This document shows, piece after piece, positions 62,536 to 64,000 of a DNA stretch of 64,000 nt. Position 1 is the first letter of the stretch. Every line of letters begins with the position of its first letter. The notes under the pieces are model-generated. The model ran no database searches and was not told the origin of the DNA. It saw nothing but the letters and a program-made list of their open reading frames with translations. The stretch comes from Rhodovulum tesquicola (lineage in GTDB: Bacteria; Pseudomonadota; Alphaproteobacteria; Rhodobacterales; Rhodobacteraceae), in the NCBI RefSeq assembly GCF_024128855.1, contig NZ_JAMYDV010000004.1, positions 124,001-188,000 of the forward strand, given 5' to 3'. The position numbers and the translations under genes were made by a program.

Positions 62536-63447
62536 TCAGGCAAATATCATCGAGGACAGTTTCCGCCGTCCCCTGAGGACAATCGGATCCTGCGGCTTCA
62601 GCGCGTCGAAGATGATGAAAAGCTGGGTCTTGGCCGCCCCCTCGTTCCACTCGCGGTCACGGCGGAACAGTTCCAGCAATTCGTCGACCGCTTCCTCGAT
62701 CTCGCCCGCGGCATGCAGCGCCTTGGCCAGATCGAACCGCGCCTGGTGATCGTCCGGGTCATGCTCGACCGCGGCGCGCAGATCGGCCACCGGCCCTGCC
62801 TCGGCCGCCTGCCGGGCCAGCGCCAGCTGCGCGCGCGCCGCCTCGATCTCGGGGCTGCCGGCGATCTCGGGGGGAACCGCGGCCAGCAGGGCTTCGGCCT
62901 GCTCTGTCTCCTTCAGCGCCAGATGCGCCCGGACCAGCCCGCCATAGGCCGCCGCGTGCCCGGGATCCTCGCCGAGAACGGCGGCAAAGGTCTGCGCGGC
63001 ATCCACCACCGCCCCCTCCGCCAGCATCAGCTCGGCCGCCTCCACCGCCTCGGACAGCCCCCCATCCCCCGCCACCGCGGCGACCCGCTGCACGAAGGCC
63101 CGGATCTCGGACTGCGGCAACGCGCCCTGGAACCCGTCCAGCGGCTGACCCTGAAAGAAGGCATAGACCGTCGGGATCGACTGGATGCGCAGCTGGGCGG
63201 CGATCTGCTGGTTCTCGTCGACATTCATCTTGACCATGCGCACCTTGCCGCCCGCCTCGGTCACCGCCGCTTCCAGCATGGGACCCAGCGTCTTGCACGG
63301 ACCGCACCAGGGCGCCCAGAAATCGACGATGACGGGCACCTCGCGCGACACCTCGATGACATCCTGCAGGAAGGTCATTTCCGAGATGTCCTTGATCAGG
63401 TCGTCCTGCGGCCCGGCACCGCGCGCATTGCCGCCAAGTTCAAGCAT
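62536..63447 (-). CDS. Thioredoxin-fold co-chaperone (CnoX/YbbN-like)
   Basis: A 303-residue protein. The N-terminal thioredoxin domain carries VIVDFWAPWCGPCKTLGPML with an intact CGPC site, then VRMVKMNVDENQQIAAQLRI and SIPTVYAFFQGQP. Tetratricopeptide-like helices follow (about residues 130-303). CnoX/YbbN proteins protect partly unfolded substrates under oxidative stress and pass them to GroEL or DnaK. The CGPC site suggests the redox-active form found in alphaproteobacteria. The ATG at 63447 has GGAG eight bases upstream; the ATG at 63468 is less likely. Confidence 0.92.
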   Translation of the reverse strand: MLELGGNARGAGPQDDLIKDISEMTFLQDVIEVSREVPVIVDFWAPWCGPCKTLGPMLEAAVTEAGGKVRMVKMNVDENQQIAAQLRIQSIPTVYAFFQGQPLDGFQGALPQSEIRAFVQRVAAVAGDGGLSEAVEAAELMLAEGAVVDAAQTFAAVLGEDPGHAAAYGGLVRAHLALKETEQAEALLAAVPPEIAGSPEIEAARAQLALARQAAEAGPVADLRAAVEHDPDDHQARFDLAKALHAAGEIEEAVDELLELFRRDREWNEGAAKTQLFIIFDALKPQDPIVLRGRRKLSSMIFA

Positions 63448-63519
63448 GTCGTCATCTCCGCGTTTCATCGGTTTCGCGCCTTATATGAGCGTCTAGGGGA
63501 AAAACCCAAGGGCGAACTC

Positions 63520-64000
63520 CTACAGATCGAAGCTGGCCAGCACCGGCGCGTGGTCCGACGGCTGCTCCCAGCCGCGCACCGCGCGCAGGATGCGGCTGGA
63601 ATGGGCCGCCCCGGCGATATCGGACGAGGCCCAGATGTGATCGAGTCGGCGCCCCTTGTCCGCGGCGTCCCAGTCGCGCGCGCGGTAGGACCACCAGGAG
63701 TACAGCTTGCCCTCGGGAATATCGGCCCGGGTGACATCGACCCAGCCGCCCGCCTCCTGCGCCTGGCCCAGATGGTCGACCTCGACCGGCGTGTGGCTGA
63801 CCACCTTCAGAAGCTGCCTGTGCGACCAGACGTCATCCTCGCGCGGCGCGATGTTCAGGTCGCCCACCAGGATCGCACGATCCGGCCGATTGTCGCGGAA
63901 CCAGTCGCGCATCTCCGCGACATAGTCGAGCTTCTGGCCGAACTTCTCGTTCACCGCGCGGTCCGGCACATCGCCACCCGCCGGCACATAGACATTGTGG
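63520..64000 (-). CDS. Exodeoxyribonuclease III-type AP endonuclease (partial, 5' end outside window)
   Basis: The C-terminal 159 residues of an exonuclease III family enzyme. The metal- and base-handling motifs are VGDLNIAPREDDVWSH, LYSWWSYRARDWDAADKGRR, and DHIWASSDIA, ending in the catalytic SDHAPVLASFDL. These enzymes cut at abasic sites and trim 3' ends in base excision repair. The frame continues past 64000, so the start is not visible. Confidence 0.92.
   Translation of the reverse strand, partial: HNVYVPAGGDVPDRAVNEKFGQKLDYVAEMRDWFRDNRPDRAILVGDLNIAPREDDVWSHRQLLKVVSHTPVEVDHLGQAQEAGGWVDVTRADIPEGKLYSWWSYRARDWDAADKGRRLDHIWASSDIAGAAHSSRILRAVRGWEQPSDHAPVLASFDL

Noticed and set aside
1-64000. 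CRISPR array, IS element, prophage or tRNA gene
   Set aside because: No regularly spaced repeats, transposase, integrase, terminal inverted repeats or convincing cloverleaf sequence were seen. The composition is even throughout.

Overview
The window is high-GC DNA from a purple non-sulfur phototrophic alphaproteobacterium of the order Rhodobacterales, most likely a marine Rhodovulum or close relative. The strongest evidence is a photosynthesis gene cluster in Rhodobacter order (crtEF-bchCXYZ-pufQBALMC-dxs, with crtDC divergent). It carries a reaction-centre cytochrome subunit (PufC) with three CxxCH haem motifs instead of four and no recognisable pufX. The triheme form is the one described for Rhodovulum sulfidophilum. 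Supporting signs are a VPLPA-CTERM surface protein, an Irr-type iron control element, an alphaproteobacterial LexA box (GAAC-N7-GAAC) and PpsR/CrtJ boxes (TGT-N12-ACA).

Layout. 1-11.5 kb: housekeeping and stress genes, namely an ornithine cyclodeaminase-like enzyme (cut by the window edge), a YaiI-family protein, fghA, an AEC transporter, a VPLPA-CTERM protein, membrane ferritin mbfA with a divergent TetR gene, a NYN/LOTUS protein, a LexA-boxed imuB, a DUF2794 protein, an NlpC/P60 peptidase, an M17 aminopeptidase and a small conserved protein. 11.6-13.6 kb: a beta-carbonic anhydrase followed by an SbtA-type bicarbonate permease and an SbtB-like PII protein. 13.7-23.2 kb: a DUF4139 protein, asd, a capsule-type protein, a small exported protein, and a four-gene polysaccharide operon (UDP-glucuronate decarboxylase, galE, cellulose-synthase-like GT2, GH26-like hydrolase).

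23.4-40.8 kb: bacterioferritin with its ferredoxin, a complete sugar ABC transporter, a P-type ATPase with a CPA2 antiporter, NAD salvage (pncA-pncB), a MoxR/VWA pair and an ABC1 kinase. 40.9-56.5 kb: the photosynthesis cluster. 56.5-64 kb: thiolase, an anti-anti-sigma/anti-sigma pair, a gamma-glutamyltransferase, hspQ, a transglycosylase lipoprotein, Trm112-like, LON-domain and CnoX-like proteins, and the end of an xth-type exonuclease.

How the photosynthesis genes work together. GGPP made by CrtE feeds carotenoid synthesis (CrtF, CrtD, CrtC) and the bacteriochlorophyll tail. DXS supplies isoprenoid precursors. BchXYZ and BchC convert chlorophyllide a towards bacteriochlorophyllide a. PufBA (LH1) and PufLMC (reaction centre) bind the pigments. 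Nearly every cistron in the superoperon overlaps or abuts the next. Paired PpsR boxes sit at the bchC promoter and between crtE and crtD. A strong stem-loop separates pufA from pufL, and an intrinsic terminator follows pufC. The most unexpected item is a 45-codon open reading frame that exactly bridges bchX and bchY, overlapping both. Two genes, crtC and the sbtA homologue, lack any normal start codon at the position their conserved N-termini require.
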